Source: Salinicoccus luteus DSM 17002 (GTDB lineage: Bacteria > Bacillota > Bacilli > Staphylococcales > Salinicoccaceae). From it: a stretch of 64,000 bases of DNA. The DNA lies in contig NZ_JONV01000010.1 of the NCBI RefSeq assembly GCF_000712035.1, positions 62,001 through 126,000 on the forward strand, given 5' to 3'. Numbering within the stretch: position 1 is the first letter of the stretch; each line of letters opens with the position of its first letter. Positions 45,463-55,154 of the stretch are shown piece after piece. A program made the translations under genes and the position numbers. The notes below the pieces were generated by a model. That model did no database searches. It was not told the DNA's origin and was given only the letters and a program-made list of their open reading frames with translations.

Positions 45463-47253
45463 ATGGAAAAAATTTTGAAGCAGTATTTTGGATTTGAAAA
45501 TTTCAGACCTAAACAAAAGGAAATCATAGAATCGGTCGTAAGCGGCCACAATACTCTGGGCGTGCTGCCGACAGGATCAGGGAAGTCGATCTGTTTCCAG
45601 GTGCCGGGTCTGGAGATGAAGGGCCTGACGCTTGTCATCTCCCCGCTGATCTCATTGATGCGGGACCAGGTGGGGACGTTGAATGCACAGAACATTCCGG
45701 CGGCCTACTTGAATTCGACCCTGAAAAAGAAGGAAATAGATACTGTGATGTCGGGCCTCGAATCGGGCCGGTACCAGTTTCTCTACGTGGCGCCGGAGCG
45801 TTTTAATAACGAAGAGTTCCGACAGCTGATCAGCCGGCTGGACGTTTCCCTGATTGCATTTGACGAGGCGCACTGTATTTCAAAGTGGGGCCATGACTTC
45901 AGGCCGAGTTATCAGAACATCATCCCTGTATTGAAGGAACTCGTGCCGGAGGCGACTACGGTTGGACTGACTGCCACGGCAACGGAGGAAGTCCAGGAAA
46001 ACATCCAGGAGCTTCTGGACATCAAAGGGGCACATGTATATACGACAAGTGTCGCCCGGGAGAACCTGCATCTCAGCGTCAATCCGACATATCAGCGTGA
46101 GCAGTTCATAGAATCCTACATCAAAGACCGTCCCGGTGCTCCCGGCATCGTCTATGCGGCCACACGTGCAGAAGTGGAGAAGATATCGCTCCACCTGGAA
46201 GAGCATGATGTTGAAAATGTCATCTACCATGGCGGCCTCGGCAAAGAGGAGAGGAACCGCAACCAGCGGCTGTTCATTACAGGGGAAGTGAACATCGCTG
46301 TAGCGACGAACGCTTTCGGCATGGGGATAGACAAGCCCGACATCCGCTTCATCATCCACCATAACCTGCCGGGCGATCTCGAGAGCTACTATCAGGAAAT
46401 CGGGCGTGCCGGCCGGGATGGGGAGATCAGCGAATGCATCCTGATGTCCAGTCCGCGTGACGTCAACCTCCATCAGTTCTTCATCGACCGATCAAGCTCG
46501 ACGGAACAGTACAAGGATCACATGCGTGCAAAGCTCGACCGTATGATCCAGTACAACCGGACGAACAAGTGCCTGAGCAGCTTCATCATCAAATACTTTG
46601 ATGCAGATGAATATGTAGTGGAGTGCGGGAAGTGCTCAAACTGCCGGAATCCCGGACGCACATATGACATGACGCTCGAAGCGAAGCTTGTCCTGAACCT
46701 TCTGGCGCAGAGCGAGATGCCTGTGACCAAGGAGCAGGCCATCCAGATACTGCGGGGGGAGGCGGCTGAAAACGTCCTGGCATTCAACCTGGATACACTG
46801 AGTGCATTCGGCACGATGGAGAGCTATCTGACGAGCGAAGTCAACCATATACTGGAGGAGCTCATCTACAGGGGCTACGTGCATCTGAGGGACGAGCAGC
46901 TCTATATTGTGGACCGGAGCAGGAAAGTGATGAATGGATCGGCCACACTCCATACCGTGCCTTTCAGAAGGTTTTTTAATGAAAAGGTGGATATCAGCAC
47001 AGCCTCCTCGCCGAATGAGATACTGTATGAAAAGCTGGTGGAGACGAGGCGCCGCCTTGCCGAGAAGCATGGCGTGGAGGAAGCGTCCATATTCACGGAC
47101 AATGTACTCAGGGATTTTGCCAAGAAGGTGCCCGAAACCAAGCAGGATATGGTGCATATCCAGGGGGTCGGAAACTACAAACTGAAACATTACTGCCCAG
47201 AGTTTCTCGAGACGATCAATGCATACAAGAGGCAGATGACCGAAACGGAATAA
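45463..47253 (+). CDS. recQ: ATP-dependent DNA helicase RecQ
   Basis: RecQ helicase for recombination and repair, 596 residues. Motifs in order: FRPKQKEII, Walker A LPTGSGKS, DEAH box FDEAHCISKWGHDFRPSY, QEIGRAGRDG, the RecQ zinc-binding Cys (CGKCSNC and an upstream Cys), a winged helix, and a C-terminal HRDC domain ending in QGVGNYKLKHYCPEF. The ATG at 45463 fits the family start; ribosome binding signals are weak. TATAAT at 45397-45402 is a candidate -10. Confidence 0.95.
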   Translation: MEKILKQYFGFENFRPKQKEIIESVVSGHNTLGVLPTGSGKSICFQVPGLEMKGLTLVISPLISLMRDQVGTLNAQNIPAAYLNSTLKKKEIDTVMSGLESGRYQFLYVAPERFNNEEFRQLISRLDVSLIAFDEAHCISKWGHDFRPSYQNIIPVLKELVPEATTVGLTATATEEVQENIQELLDIKGAHVYTTSVARENLHLSVNPTYQREQFIESYIKDRPGAPGIVYAATRAEVEKISLHLEEHDVENVIYHGGLGKEERNRNQRLFITGEVNIAVATNAFGMGIDKPDIRFIIHHNLPGDLESYYQEIGRAGRDGEISECILMSSPRDVNLHQFFIDRSSSTEQYKDHMRAKLDRMIQYNRTNKCLSSFIIKYFDADEYVVECGKCSNCRNPGRTYDMTLEAKLVLNLLAQSEMPVTKEQAIQILRGEAAENVLAFNLDTLSAFGTMESYLTSEVNHILEELIYRGYVHLRDEQLYIVDRSRKVMNGSATLHTVPFRRFFNEKVDISTASSPNEILYEKLVETRRRLAEKHGVEEASIFTDNVLRDFAKKVPETKQDMVHIQGVGNYKLKHYCPEFLETINAYKRQMTETE

Positions 47254-47256
47254 TCC

Positions 47257-47280
47257 AAGCCGGCCGATGGCCGGCTCTTG
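47257..47280. terminator. Hairpin between convergent recQ and EamA-type gene
   Basis: AGCCGGCC and GGCCGGCT form an eight-pair GC-rich stem with a three-base loop; the T tract is short. Confidence 0.6.
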
Positions 47281-47283
47281 TCG

Positions 47284-48147
47284 TTACATGGTGGAGTGCT
47301 TCGGCGGCCTGTTCTTCATGAACATGTAGAAGCTGGCTGAAAAAATGATGATGTAGCCGAAGATGGACAGCATGTCCGGCACTTCATTGAAGAAGACGAT
47401 GCTGAAGATTGCCGTATAGAGTATCGTGGAATAGAAGAATATCGATATCTCCCGGGCCGGAGCATAGCTGTATGCGATGGTCAGCCCGAACTGGCCGAAT
47501 GCCGCAGACAGCCCGGCGAGGACGAGCATCCAGAACTGGGATGCAGTCATCGGCTCATACTGCCAGATGAAGAATGGCAGCAGGACGGCCGAGGAGAAGA
47601 AGGAGAAGTAGAAGACCACTGTATAGAATTTTTCCCGGCTGCCAAGGACCCTGAGGACCGTATAGGCTCCTGCTGCGAACAGTGCCCCGAGCACCCCGAC
47701 CACGGCATACAGCGTCTCACTCGACATGGAGGGCTTGATGATGAAGACGGCACCGATGAAGGCGATGAGGATGGCAATCATCTGATATTTGCGGATGTAT
47801 TCCTTGAGGAAAACAGCGCAGAGTATTATGGTGAAGAAGGGGCTCAGCTTATTGAGTATGTCCGCATCGCTCAGCACCATCCTGTCGATTGCGAAGAAGT
47901 TGAGCAGGACACCGGTGACACCAAGTGTCGAACGCAGCATCAGCAGCCCCTGGTTCTCCCGGCGGCCAAAAAGCTTCTCCCTGTAGTATAATGCCAGGGA
48001 GAGGGAGACGATCATCGCAACGAAATTCCTGAAGAACGCCTTCTGGACCGTCGGCAGATCCCCGCTGTATTTTACGAAAAGGGCCATGAGACTGAAGCCC
48101 AATGACGAGATGAGAAGGGCGATGATGCCCTTTGTTGTATTACTCAT
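47284..48147 (-). CDS. EamA/DMT family transporter
   Basis: A 287-residue membrane protein with ten predicted helices arranged as two EamA repeats, a family that exports amino acids or metabolites. Typical segments are SSLGFSLMALFVKYSGDLPTVQ in repeat 1 (opening helix, charged turn) and LSAAFGQFGLTIAYSYAPA in repeat 2. Substrate unknown. The start ATG at 48147 follows TGGAGCTGCATTTAA on the minus strand. Confidence 0.85.
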   Translation of the reverse strand: MSNTTKGIIALLISSLGFSLMALFVKYSGDLPTVQKAFFRNFVAMIVSLSLALYYREKLFGRRENQGLLMLRSTLGVTGVLLNFFAIDRMVLSDADILNKLSPFFTIILCAVFLKEYIRKYQMIAILIAFIGAVFIIKPSMSSETLYAVVGVLGALFAAGAYTVLRVLGSREKFYTVVFYFSFFSSAVLLPFFIWQYEPMTASQFWMLVLAGLSAAFGQFGLTIAYSYAPAREISIFFYSTILYTAIFSIVFFNEVPDMLSIFGYIIIFSASFYMFMKNRPPKHSTM

Positions 48148-48363
48148 TTAAATGCAGCTCCATAATAAAATTTTTGATGAAATTTTTATTTCACAGTTGT
48201 ATGAAGACAGAGTTTTACCAAAAAATTTTTGGTCGAATTTTTGCTATAGTATAACATACATATGGTGCGACTTTGGCTATATTTAAGTGATATTATTCCC
48301 AATGAAATGTCTTATTATGCCATTGATAATTATGGATGATTATGTCATTATAGAACGTGCAAT

Positions 48364-48378
48364 ACACATATATTGTGT
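48364..48378. promoter_or_regulatory. Possible NrdR box 1 upstream of nrdI
   Basis: ACACATATATTGTGT resembles the NrdR consensus acaCwAtATaTwGtgt but is one base short in the left arm. Its centre lies about 31-32 bases from box 2, the usual three-helical-turn spacing of paired NrdR sites. Confidence 0.6.
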
Positions 48379-48394
48379 GTAAATTTTCAGTAGG

Positions 48395-48410
48395 GCACAA
48401 TATATAGTGT
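48395..48410. promoter_or_regulatory. NrdR box 2 upstream of nrdI
   Basis: GCACAATATATAGTGT matches the 16-base NrdR consensus at 15 positions. NrdR is the ATP/dATP-sensing repressor of ribonucleotide reductase genes, so nrdIEF is likely under its control. Confidence 0.8.
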
Positions 48411-48517
48411 TTACTTACTTTAAGAAGCGTGTAAAGAGAGAATAGAAGCAACCCATGATTTTCGGACGAGAGTTCGATTATTTTATTTTGCAGGACTAGA
48501 AATGAGGGGGCGTTGGC

Positions 48518-48925
48518 ATGCTGATTGCATTCTATTCCATGACGGGGAATACCAGACGCTTCATCAGGAATTCCGGGGTGGCTGAACACTACGACACCTA
48601 TGAAATCACTGCTTCAAACAGCAGTGGACAGATCCGGGAACCCTTCATACTCGTTACCGGAACCTATGGCTTCGGCGGGGTACCCGATGAAGTGAAGTCG
48701 TTTCTTGAAGTGAACCACGAATTGATGGTGGGTGTCGCGTCAAGCGGCAACCGGAACTGGGGGAACAACTTTGCGCGTGCCGGAGAGCATATCAGTGACG
48801 AATACGGAGTACCATTGCTGATGAAGTTTGAGCTTCATGGAAACCAGAAAGACAGAGAAGAATTCATTGAAAAGGCAGGGGCTATGCATGAAAGTCTTGG
48901 ACGAGAAAAAATACAACCATATTGA
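48518..48925 (+). CDS. nrdI: Ribonucleotide reductase maturation flavodoxin NrdI
   Basis: Flavodoxin-like protein (135 residues) that provides the oxidant to assemble the dimanganese-tyrosyl radical cofactor of NrdF. It has the phosphate-binding loop SMTGNTRRF and segments [15 protein letters not shown] and [18 protein letters not shown] typical of NrdI. The ATG follows GAGGGGGCGTTGGC. First gene of nrdI-nrdE-nrdF. Confidence 0.95.
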   Translation: MLIAFYSMTGNTRRFIRNSGVAEHYDTYEITASNSSGQIREPFILVTGTYGFGGVPDEVKSFLEVNHELMVGVASSGNRNWGNNFARAGEHISDEYGVPLLMKFELHGNQKDREEFIEKAGAMHESLGREKIQPY

Positions 48926-50993
48926 ACTGAATAATGAAGTGACAAAACGCGATGAAACAGGTTTTTATCAGCTGCATAAAGACCAGGAGGCCCTGGCGGT
49001 GTTCATGGAGGAGGTCAAGGACAAGACCATCCATTTCGACAGCGAGCTCGAACGTCTGCACTACCTCGTGGACAACGATTTCTACTATGACCTGTTCGCG
49101 GAGTATTCCGAAGAGGATGTAATGGACATCGTCACGTATGCAGACAGCATTCCATTCCAGTTCAAGAGCTACATGGCAGCGAGCAAGTTCTTCAAGGACT
49201 ATACATTGAAAACGAATGACAAGAAGCAGTATCTGGAGGACTACAAGCAGCATGTGGTGATTGTGAGCCTCTACCTGGCGAAGGGCAACAAGGAACAGGC
49301 GAAACGCTTCATCCTGTCGATGATCGAGCAGCGCTACCAGCCGGCGACACCGACATTCCTGAACGCAGGCCGTGCACGCCGTGGCGAAATGGTATCCTGC
49401 TTCCTGCTTGAAGTCGATGACAGCCTGAATTCCATCAACTACATCGATTCCACAGCCAAGCAGCTTTCCAAGATCGGTGGCGGTGTGGCAATCAACCTGT
49501 CCAAACTGCGTGCCCGTGGGGAAGCGATAAAAGGCATCGAAGGCGTGGCCAAAGGTGTACTTCCGGTGGCCAAAGCGCTGGAAGGCGGATTCGGCTATGC
49601 CGATCAGCTGGGCCAGAGACCAGGCGCCGGTGCAGTCTATCTGAACATCTTCCATTATGATCTGCCTGAATTCCTGGATACGAAGAAAGTGAATGCGGAT
49701 GAAGATATCCGCCTTGCAACGATCTCCACCGGACTCGTCGTCCCGTCCAAGTTCTTCGACCTGGCCAAGAACAACGATCCATTCTATCTGTTCGCACCGC
49801 ATACGGTCGAACGCGAATATGGCCAGTCATTGGACGATATGAACCTCGATGAGATGTACGATGAACTCGTTGCAAACGACAAGGTGAAAAAGCGCGAGAT
49901 GGATGCACGCGAGATGCTCAATACGATTGCACAGACACAGCTGCAGTCCGGCTATCCGTACATCATGTTCAAGGACAATGCCAATAAGGTCCATCCGCTG
50001 AAGGATATCGGACAGATCAAAATCAGCAACCTCTGTACAGAGATCTTCCAGCTTCAGGAGACATCAACAATCAATGACTACGGTACGGATGACGAAATCC
50101 GCCGTGACATCTCCTGCAACCTGGGGTCGCTGAACATCGCCAATGTAATGGATTCCGGCAAGGTGCGCGACTCCGTTCATGACGGCATCGAAGCGTTGAC
50201 CGTCGTCAGTGATGACACTGCGATTGCGAACGCACCGGGCGTCAAAAAGGCGAATGATGAACTGCATTCCGTAGGCCTCGGAGCGATGAACCTCCACGGC
50301 TACCTGGCGAAGAACAAGATCAGCTATGAATCCGAAGAGGCGAGGGACTTTGCCAATGTATTCTTTATGCTGCTTAATTTCTATTCCCTTGAAAAATCAA
50401 TGCTGATCGCCAAGGAACGCGGAGAGACGTTCAAGGACTTCGAGAAATCCGACTATGCGACAGGCAAATATTTCGAGCGCTACATTTCAGAGGCGGTGGA
50501 GCCGAAATCCGAAAAGGTTGCGGCCCTTTTCTCCAATATCCACATCCCAAGCCAGCAGGATTGGGAGGCACTGCGTGATGAAGTGATGGAAAATGGCCTG
50601 TTCCATGCGTACCGCCTGGCAATTGCGCCGACACAGAGCATCTCCTATGTACAGAATGCAACCAGTTCCGTGATGCCGATTGTGGATACGATCGAGCGCC
50701 GGACCTACGGCAACTCGGAAACGTTCTATCCAATGCCGTTCCTCTCTCCGGAGACGATGTGGTACTACAAGAGTGCATTCAATACGGACCAGATGAAGCT
50801 GCTCGATATGATTGCGACAATCCAGCAGCATATCGACCAGGGCATCAGCACAATCCTGTATGTGAATTCCGACATTTCTACAAGAGAACTGGCAAGACTG
50901 TATATATACGCACACCATAAAGGATTGAAATCCCTCTATTACACAAGGAACAAACTGCTCAGCGTAGAAGAGTGCACAAGCTGTTCCGTGTAA
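48888..50993 (+). CDS. nrdE: Class Ib ribonucleotide reductase, alpha subunit
   Basis: Catalytic subunit that reduces ribonucleoside diphosphates, 701 residues. Visible motifs: [19 protein letters not shown] with an active-site Cys, [24 protein letters not shown] with the second catalytic Cys region, and the C-terminal Cys pair in EECTSCSV that re-reduces the enzyme. It lacks an N-terminal ATP-cone, as expected for NrdE. The ATG at 48888 overlaps nrdI by 38 bases. Confidence 0.96.
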   Translation: MKVLDEKKYNHIELNNEVTKRDETGFYQLHKDQEALAVFMEEVKDKTIHFDSELERLHYLVDNDFYYDLFAEYSEEDVMDIVTYADSIPFQFKSYMAASKFFKDYTLKTNDKKQYLEDYKQHVVIVSLYLAKGNKEQAKRFILSMIEQRYQPATPTFLNAGRARRGEMVSCFLLEVDDSLNSINYIDSTAKQLSKIGGGVAINLSKLRARGEAIKGIEGVAKGVLPVAKALEGGFGYADQLGQRPGAGAVYLNIFHYDLPEFLDTKKVNADEDIRLATISTGLVVPSKFFDLAKNNDPFYLFAPHTVEREYGQSLDDMNLDEMYDELVANDKVKKREMDAREMLNTIAQTQLQSGYPYIMFKDNANKVHPLKDIGQIKISNLCTEIFQLQETSTINDYGTDDEIRRDISCNLGSLNIANVMDSGKVRDSVHDGIEALTVVSDDTAIANAPGVKKANDELHSVGLGAMNLHGYLAKNKISYESEEARDFANVFFMLLNFYSLEKSMLIAKERGETFKDFEKSDYATGKYFERYISEAVEPKSEKVAALFSNIHIPSQQDWEALRDEVMENGLFHAYRLAIAPTQSISYVQNATSSVMPIVDTIERRTYGNSETFYPMPFLSPETMWYYKSAFNTDQMKLLDMIATIQQHIDQGISTILYVNSDISTRELARLYIYAHHKGLKSLYYTRNKLLSVEECTSCSV

Positions 50994-51025
50994 TATAATC
51001 GAGCGACGATAAAGGAGTCATTAAA

Positions 51026-52000
51026 ATGATTGCAGTAAACTGGAATAAAGAAGACGACATGACGAATGTCTTTTGGCGTCAGAACATCTCACAGATGTGG
51101 GTGGAATCGGAATTCAAGGTTTCCAAGGATCTGAGTTCATGGTCAAACCTTACAGAAGATGAACAGGACACATTCAAAAAGGTGCTTGCGGGGCTCACAG
51201 GCCTGGACACCCACCAGGCTGATGACGGCATGCCGCTCATCATGCTTCATACGGAGGATCTCCGTAAAAAAGCAGTGTACTCCTTCATGGGAATGATGGA
51301 GCAGATCCATGCAAAATCCTATTCCCATATATTCACGACACTCCTGTCATCCAAGGACACGAATGAACTCCTGGATGTCTGGGTGATCGAAAACGAACAG
51401 CTCAAATACAAGGCGGATAAGATTGTCGGATACTACCATAAACTCTATGGCAAGGAAGCTTCCGTATACGACCAGTACATGGCGCGTGTCGCCAGTGTAT
51501 TCCTCGAGTCCTTCCTGTTCTATTCCGGATTCTACTATCCGCTGTATCTTGCCGGTCAGGGCAGGATGACGACAAGTGGTGAAATCATCAGGAAAATCCT
51601 TCTCGATGAATCAATCCACGGTGTGTTTACAGGTCTCGATGCACAATCCCTCAGAGGCGAACTCTCTGCTGAAGAGAAGGCGCATGCAGACAAAGAGATG
51701 TATGAACTGCTCAAGGCGCTCTATGCGAATGAGGAAGTCTATACCAAAGAACTCTATGACAACCTGGGTCTGACAGAGGATGTCCTGAACTATGTCCAGT
51801 ACAATGCGAACAAGGCACTCTCAAACCTTGGTTTCGATGCCTACTTTGAAGAGAAGTCGTTCAACCCGATCATCGAGAATGCCCTCGATACGACAACGAA
51901 GAACCATGATTTCTTCAGCGTCAAAGGCGACGGCTATGTGATTGCGCTCAATGTCGAGCCGATTCAGGATGAAGACTTCATCTTTGATGATGTGAAATAA
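51026..52000 (+). CDS. nrdF: Class Ib ribonucleotide reductase, beta subunit
   Basis: Radical-generating subunit of 324 residues. Metal ligands and the radical tyrosine are in MMEQIHAKSYSHIF, with further ligands in RVASVFLESFLFYSGF and LLDESIHGVF. It follows nrdE by 32 bases behind AAAGGAGTCATTAAA. A long terminator follows. Confidence 0.96.
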   Translation: MIAVNWNKEDDMTNVFWRQNISQMWVESEFKVSKDLSSWSNLTEDEQDTFKKVLAGLTGLDTHQADDGMPLIMLHTEDLRKKAVYSFMGMMEQIHAKSYSHIFTTLLSSKDTNELLDVWVIENEQLKYKADKIVGYYHKLYGKEASVYDQYMARVASVFLESFLFYSGFYYPLYLAGQGRMTTSGEIIRKILLDESIHGVFTGLDAQSLRGELSAEEKAHADKEMYELLKALYANEEVYTKELYDNLGLTEDVLNYVQYNANKALSNLGFDAYFEEKSFNPIIENALDTTTKNHDFFSVKGDGYVIALNVEPIQDEDFIFDDVK

Positions 52001-52031
52001 GGGCATCCTGTATAAAGTTAAAATGTCCCAC

Positions 52032-52080
52032 AAAAAAGTGGCACGGAGATCACAATAGATCTTCGTGCCACTTTTCGTTT
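52032..52080. terminator. Long intrinsic terminator after nrdF
   Basis: An 18-base arm beginning AAAAGTGGCACG pairs with an arm ending CGTGCCACTTTT (one G-T pair), followed by CGTTT. It also lies at the 3' end of the convergent nhaC gene. Confidence 0.88.
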
Positions 52081-52108
52081 AATTGAAAACATCGTGACGC
52101 CGGAGGAC

Positions 52109-53584
52109 TTACTCTTCAGGCTTCTCCTTCAATTCTTCACCATTTTTCCCTTCATATCTCAGGCCCCAGCCTGTCAATGCTGCGAAAAGCATGATGAGGA
52201 AAAGGAACCAGCCCTGGAATACAAATGGGAATACTGCTGTCGGTTCAACGACAGGCAACCAGTCATATGATTGGTTCCTTATTGTTTGAATCGTTGACCA
52301 GCCCAATAGAACTGGTGCGCCCCAAGGGAAGATATATCCCAATGCTGAAGTTACAGCGTCCAGCATATTCGCCCTGCGGTAACGGTGGATCCTATATTTT
52401 TCCCCGATCTCCCTCACGAAAGGTGCCGCAGCAATTTCTGCAGCAGTGTTGATCGTTATTGAACTATTCAGTATGGAGACTATTGTCCAGATGGAAAGTT
52501 CGGCGCGTCGGACAGAGTTTCTGATCCATTTGACCAGGCCTTCAGTTATCGCCGCCATCGTTCCGCCGAGCCTCATCAAATGCGCTGCACCGACTATAAG
52601 CAGAATCAGGATGGCCATGTTGAAATATCCAGTCAACCCGGAAACCAGTGCCCCTTCAACAACTGTGTCCGACTCCGGGTTAAAGCTTAAAATATCTCCC
52701 AGTGACCCGGGGGCTAATGTAATGACCAGCAGGATGGCCGATAAGATTCCCCACGTCAGGGACGTCAGGAGATGCTGGCCGGATAAGGCGAGGATGAGTA
52801 CAAGAGCGAAAGGTACGAGCATGATCAATCCGTCCGGCGTGACGGAATCCAATATGGAGGCGGTTGAAGCCTGGTCGGTTGTGGAAGCGCCTCCTCCTCC
52901 GAAGATGCCAAACAGGATTGCGGCAGGAATCGCTGCAGCAATTGAATATTTGAAACGACTGCGCACAACCCCCGGTACATCTGCGTTCTGTGTAGTTGCA
53001 GAAACAATTGTCGTATCGGATACCGGTGCCAGGTTGTCACCGAATACCGCGCCAGCCAGAATGGCCGCGAACATGAATGTCGGGTCCGCCCCGACAGCGA
53101 CCCCTGCCGGATACATCAGTGTACAGAACGCAACGGTTGTACCATATCCAGTGCCGACAGCAGTTGAAAAGACAGCTGCCAATAAAAAGGTAAGTGCGAC
53201 GAAGAGGCCCCCTTCAACCCCTGTCACCGAACCAATCCATACCAAGCCCTCAACCAGTCCGCCGACCTGCAGTACCTGTGCGAACATGCCGGCATAGAAC
53301 CAAGCCACCATCGCAATCAGACCGACCGGTTGAGCCAATCCGTCGAACAGCCCCTGGGCGTAGTCTTCCCATTTGCTTTTGCACAGAAGCAGCCCCAGGG
53401 TCACCCCGATCACCGCGCCGAGTACAAGTGCCACCTCTGATGATAGTTGCATTACACTGATGGTTATCGCCCATACTACAAAAAAGAGTAGGGGGACTGC
53501 CGCCCCAAAGGGGCCCAGACGAAAATCCAGTTTGTCTACAGTTCTTTCTCCAGTTGCACGATCCAATTCTTCGTTATTGGTCAA
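52109..53584 (-). CDS. nhaC: NhaC family Na+/H+ antiporter
   Basis: Sodium/proton antiporter of 491 residues with eleven to twelve predicted membrane helices. NhaC-type signatures are FSTAVGTGYGTTVAFCTLMYP (in part) and GAVFGDNLAPVSDTTIVSATTQ, and LNSSITINTAAEIAAAPFVRE in the second half. It exports Na+ in exchange for protons, useful for a salt-tolerant organism. Translation starts at TTG (53584) behind GGGGAGGGAAGAAAT. A perfect inverted repeat lies in its 5' leader. Confidence 0.88.
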   Translation of the reverse strand: MTNNEELDRATGERTVDKLDFRLGPFGAAVPLLFFVVWAITISVMQLSSEVALVLGAVIGVTLGLLLCKSKWEDYAQGLFDGLAQPVGLIAMVAWFYAGMFAQVLQVGGLVEGLVWIGSVTGVEGGLFVALTFLLAAVFSTAVGTGYGTTVAFCTLMYPAGVAVGADPTFMFAAILAGAVFGDNLAPVSDTTIVSATTQNADVPGVVRSRFKYSIAAAIPAAILFGIFGGGGASTTDQASTASILDSVTPDGLIMLVPFALVLILALSGQHLLTSLTWGILSAILLVITLAPGSLGDILSFNPESDTVVEGALVSGLTGYFNMAILILLIVGAAHLMRLGGTMAAITEGLVKWIRNSVRRAELSIWTIVSILNSSITINTAAEIAAAPFVREIGEKYRIHRYRRANMLDAVTSALGYIFPWGAPVLLGWSTIQTIRNQSYDWLPVVEPTAVFPFVFQGWFLFLIMLFAALTGWGLRYEGKNGEELKEKPEE

Positions 53585-53609
53585 ATTTCTTCCCTCCCCA
53601 TAGTTGAAC

Positions 53610-53630
53610 CGACACCGTTAGATGGTGTCG
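53610..53630. repeat. Inverted repeat in the nhaC leader
   Basis: CGACACC and GGTGTCG are perfect 7-base arms around a 7-base spacer, 10-20 bases upstream of the nhaC ribosome binding site. It could be an operator or an mRNA hairpin affecting translation. Confidence 0.6.
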
Positions 53631-53766
53631 ATTTTCACTATCATTCTAACATATACTCAGAAAACAGATAATATTCAAAATAATATCAGGTAGAGTAAAA
53701 TCGATGATACGCTTGAAATGGCGCCCATAGATGGTGTTTGCAGTGAATTGAAGCAGAGCATTCATC

Positions 53767-53794
53767 TTGACAAAAAATATATATATCATATGAT
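53767..53794 (+). promoter_or_regulatory. Promoter of the riboflavin operon
   Basis: A consensus TTGACA at 53767-53772 and TATGAT at 53789-53794 are 16 bases apart, placing the transcript start about 25 bases ahead of the FMN aptamer. Confidence 0.75.
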
Positions 53795-53824
53795 AAGGGT
53801 AGAGTTTTTCAACTGAATACAATC

Positions 53825-53961
53825 ATTCTTTCGGGGCAGGGTGAAATTCCCAACCGGCGGTAAGCTTTGAAGCAAGCCCGCGACCTGCATCGTCCCTGAC
53901 GATGTGGCTGATCCAGTGGAAGTCTGGAGCCGACAGTGAGAGTCTGGATGGGAGAAAGAAT
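53825..53961 (+). ncRNA. FMN riboswitch (RFN element)
   Basis: The sequence GGGGCAGGGTGAAATTCCC, then ACCGGCGGTAAG, the downstream AAGCCCGCGA, GATCCAGTGGAA and CCGACAGTGAGAGTCTGGATGG are the highly conserved parts of the FMN aptamer. The closing stem pairs ATTCTTTC with GAAAGAAT. Flavin mononucleotide binding is expected to favour the terminator downstream and shut off ribD-ribE-ribBA-ribH. Confidence 0.96.
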
Positions 53962-54059
53962 TGCAGAGCCTATTATGAAGATGGGGCTATTTGTCATACC
54001 TTCATACAGTAGTGCTTATTCAGCATTGTCAGCAATGCTTATTTCTGCATATAATTTTA

Positions 54060-54096
54060 CAGCGCCGATGGATATTCTATTCATTGGCGCTTTTTA
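54060..54096 (+). terminator. FMN-controlled terminator before ribD
   Basis: AGCGCCGATG and CATTGGCGCT form the stem, followed by TTTTT, just before the ribD ribosome binding site. A second hairpin (AGCATTG/CAATGCT, 54022-54039) lies between it and the aptamer. Confidence 0.85.
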
Positions 54097-54114
54097 TGTT
54101 CAGGAGGGAAAAAC

Positions 54115-55149
54115 TTGAATCGATATATGAAGATGGCGTTTGATCTGGCCCGCATGACAGTGGGGCAGACGGGGAAGAACCCTGCAGTAGGCGCCGTCAT
54201 TGTCAAAGAAGGAAAAGTGATCGGCATGGGGGCGCACCTCGGCTACGGCAAGCCGCACGCAGAGCGGCAGGCACTGTCGAGCTGCAGCGAGGAACCGGCG
54301 GGTGCAGACATCTACGTCACATTGGAGCCGTGCTCGCACCATGGCAAGACACCCCCGTGCACTGAAGCAATCATTGAAGCGGGTATCAGCAATGTCCATT
54401 ACGCAGCCAGGGACCTCAATCCGAAAGTGAGCGGCCATCAGGTGCTTGCCGAAGCCGGGGTGAATGTATTCCATCAGCCGGACGAGGCGGTCGATCAGCT
54501 CTATGCACCTTTCTTCAGTCATCTGGAACGGCACCGGCCGAACGTGACGTTGAAATGCGCCATGAGCCTGGATGGCAAGCTTGCACTCGATGATGGAACG
54601 AGCACATGGATTACCGGAGAAGCGGCACGGACCGATGTCCACCAGGAGCGGCATGTCCACGATGCGATACTCGTGGGAGGCGGCACACTCATCCATGATG
54701 ATCCGTTGCTCACCGCAAGAATCGAAGGAGGCGGCGCATCGCCGGTGCCGGTGGTGCTCGCAGGAGACTGGGAACTGCCTGATGGACTGAAGATTTTTGA
54801 ACACCCGAAACAGGCGATCGTCTATACGACGAATGAAACAAACTTGAAACATGACGGAATATGTGAAGTGAAAGTGGGGGAATGGTCCCCTGGAGCCATA
54901 CTGGACGATCTTTATGGCAAAGGCATTTCATCCCTATTTGTGGAAGGGGGCGCACGCGTCCTGACTTCCTTCATAAAAGAGGGACTATACGACCGGATAT
55001 TGACTTACGTTGCCCCGAAGATATTTGGTGAATCAAGACACACACTATATAAGGAACAACCTGCTTCGATGGAAGCGGCGGTTCAGCTTGAGATGGTTGA
55101 TGTTGAAAAGCTCGGGTCCGACCTTAAATTAACTTATAGAAAGGCTTGA
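54115..55149 (+). CDS. ribD: Bifunctional riboflavin deaminase/reductase RibD
   Basis: Carries out the second and third steps of riboflavin synthesis. The 344-residue protein has an N-terminal deaminase domain with zinc ligands in KPHAERQAL and LEPCSHHGKTPPCTEA, and a C-terminal reductase domain (TLKCAMSLDGKLA, GGGTLIHDDPLLTAR, FVEGGARVL). Translation starts at TTG (54115) six bases after AGGAGGG. First gene of the operon, under the FMN riboswitch. Confidence 0.95.
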   Translation: MNRYMKMAFDLARMTVGQTGKNPAVGAVIVKEGKVIGMGAHLGYGKPHAERQALSSCSEEPAGADIYVTLEPCSHHGKTPPCTEAIIEAGISNVHYAARDLNPKVSGHQVLAEAGVNVFHQPDEAVDQLYAPFFSHLERHRPNVTLKCAMSLDGKLALDDGTSTWITGEAARTDVHQERHVHDAILVGGGTLIHDDPLLTARIEGGGASPVPVVLAGDWELPDGLKIFEHPKQAIVYTTNETNLKHDGICEVKVGEWSPGAILDDLYGKGISSLFVEGGARVLTSFIKEGLYDRILTYVAPKIFGESRHTLYKEQPASMEAAVQLEMVDVEKLGSDLKLTYRKA

Positions 55150-55154
55150 GCATA

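Larger units (their letters stand above)
48148..48517. other. Intergenic region between EamA-type gene and nrdI
   Basis: A 370-base AT-rich gap serving divergent genes. It holds the near-palindrome ACCAAAAAATTTTTGGT (48217-48233), a TATAGTATAAC (about 48245-48255) and two NrdR-like boxes closer to nrdI. I see no coding region in it. Confidence 0.6.

Noticed and set aside
48217-48233. Near-palindrome ACCAAAAAATTTTTGGT upstream of nrdI and the EamA-type gene
   Set aside because: AT-rich sequence makes such palindromes likely by chance, and it is not positioned clearly against a promoter; kept only as a note on the intergenic region.
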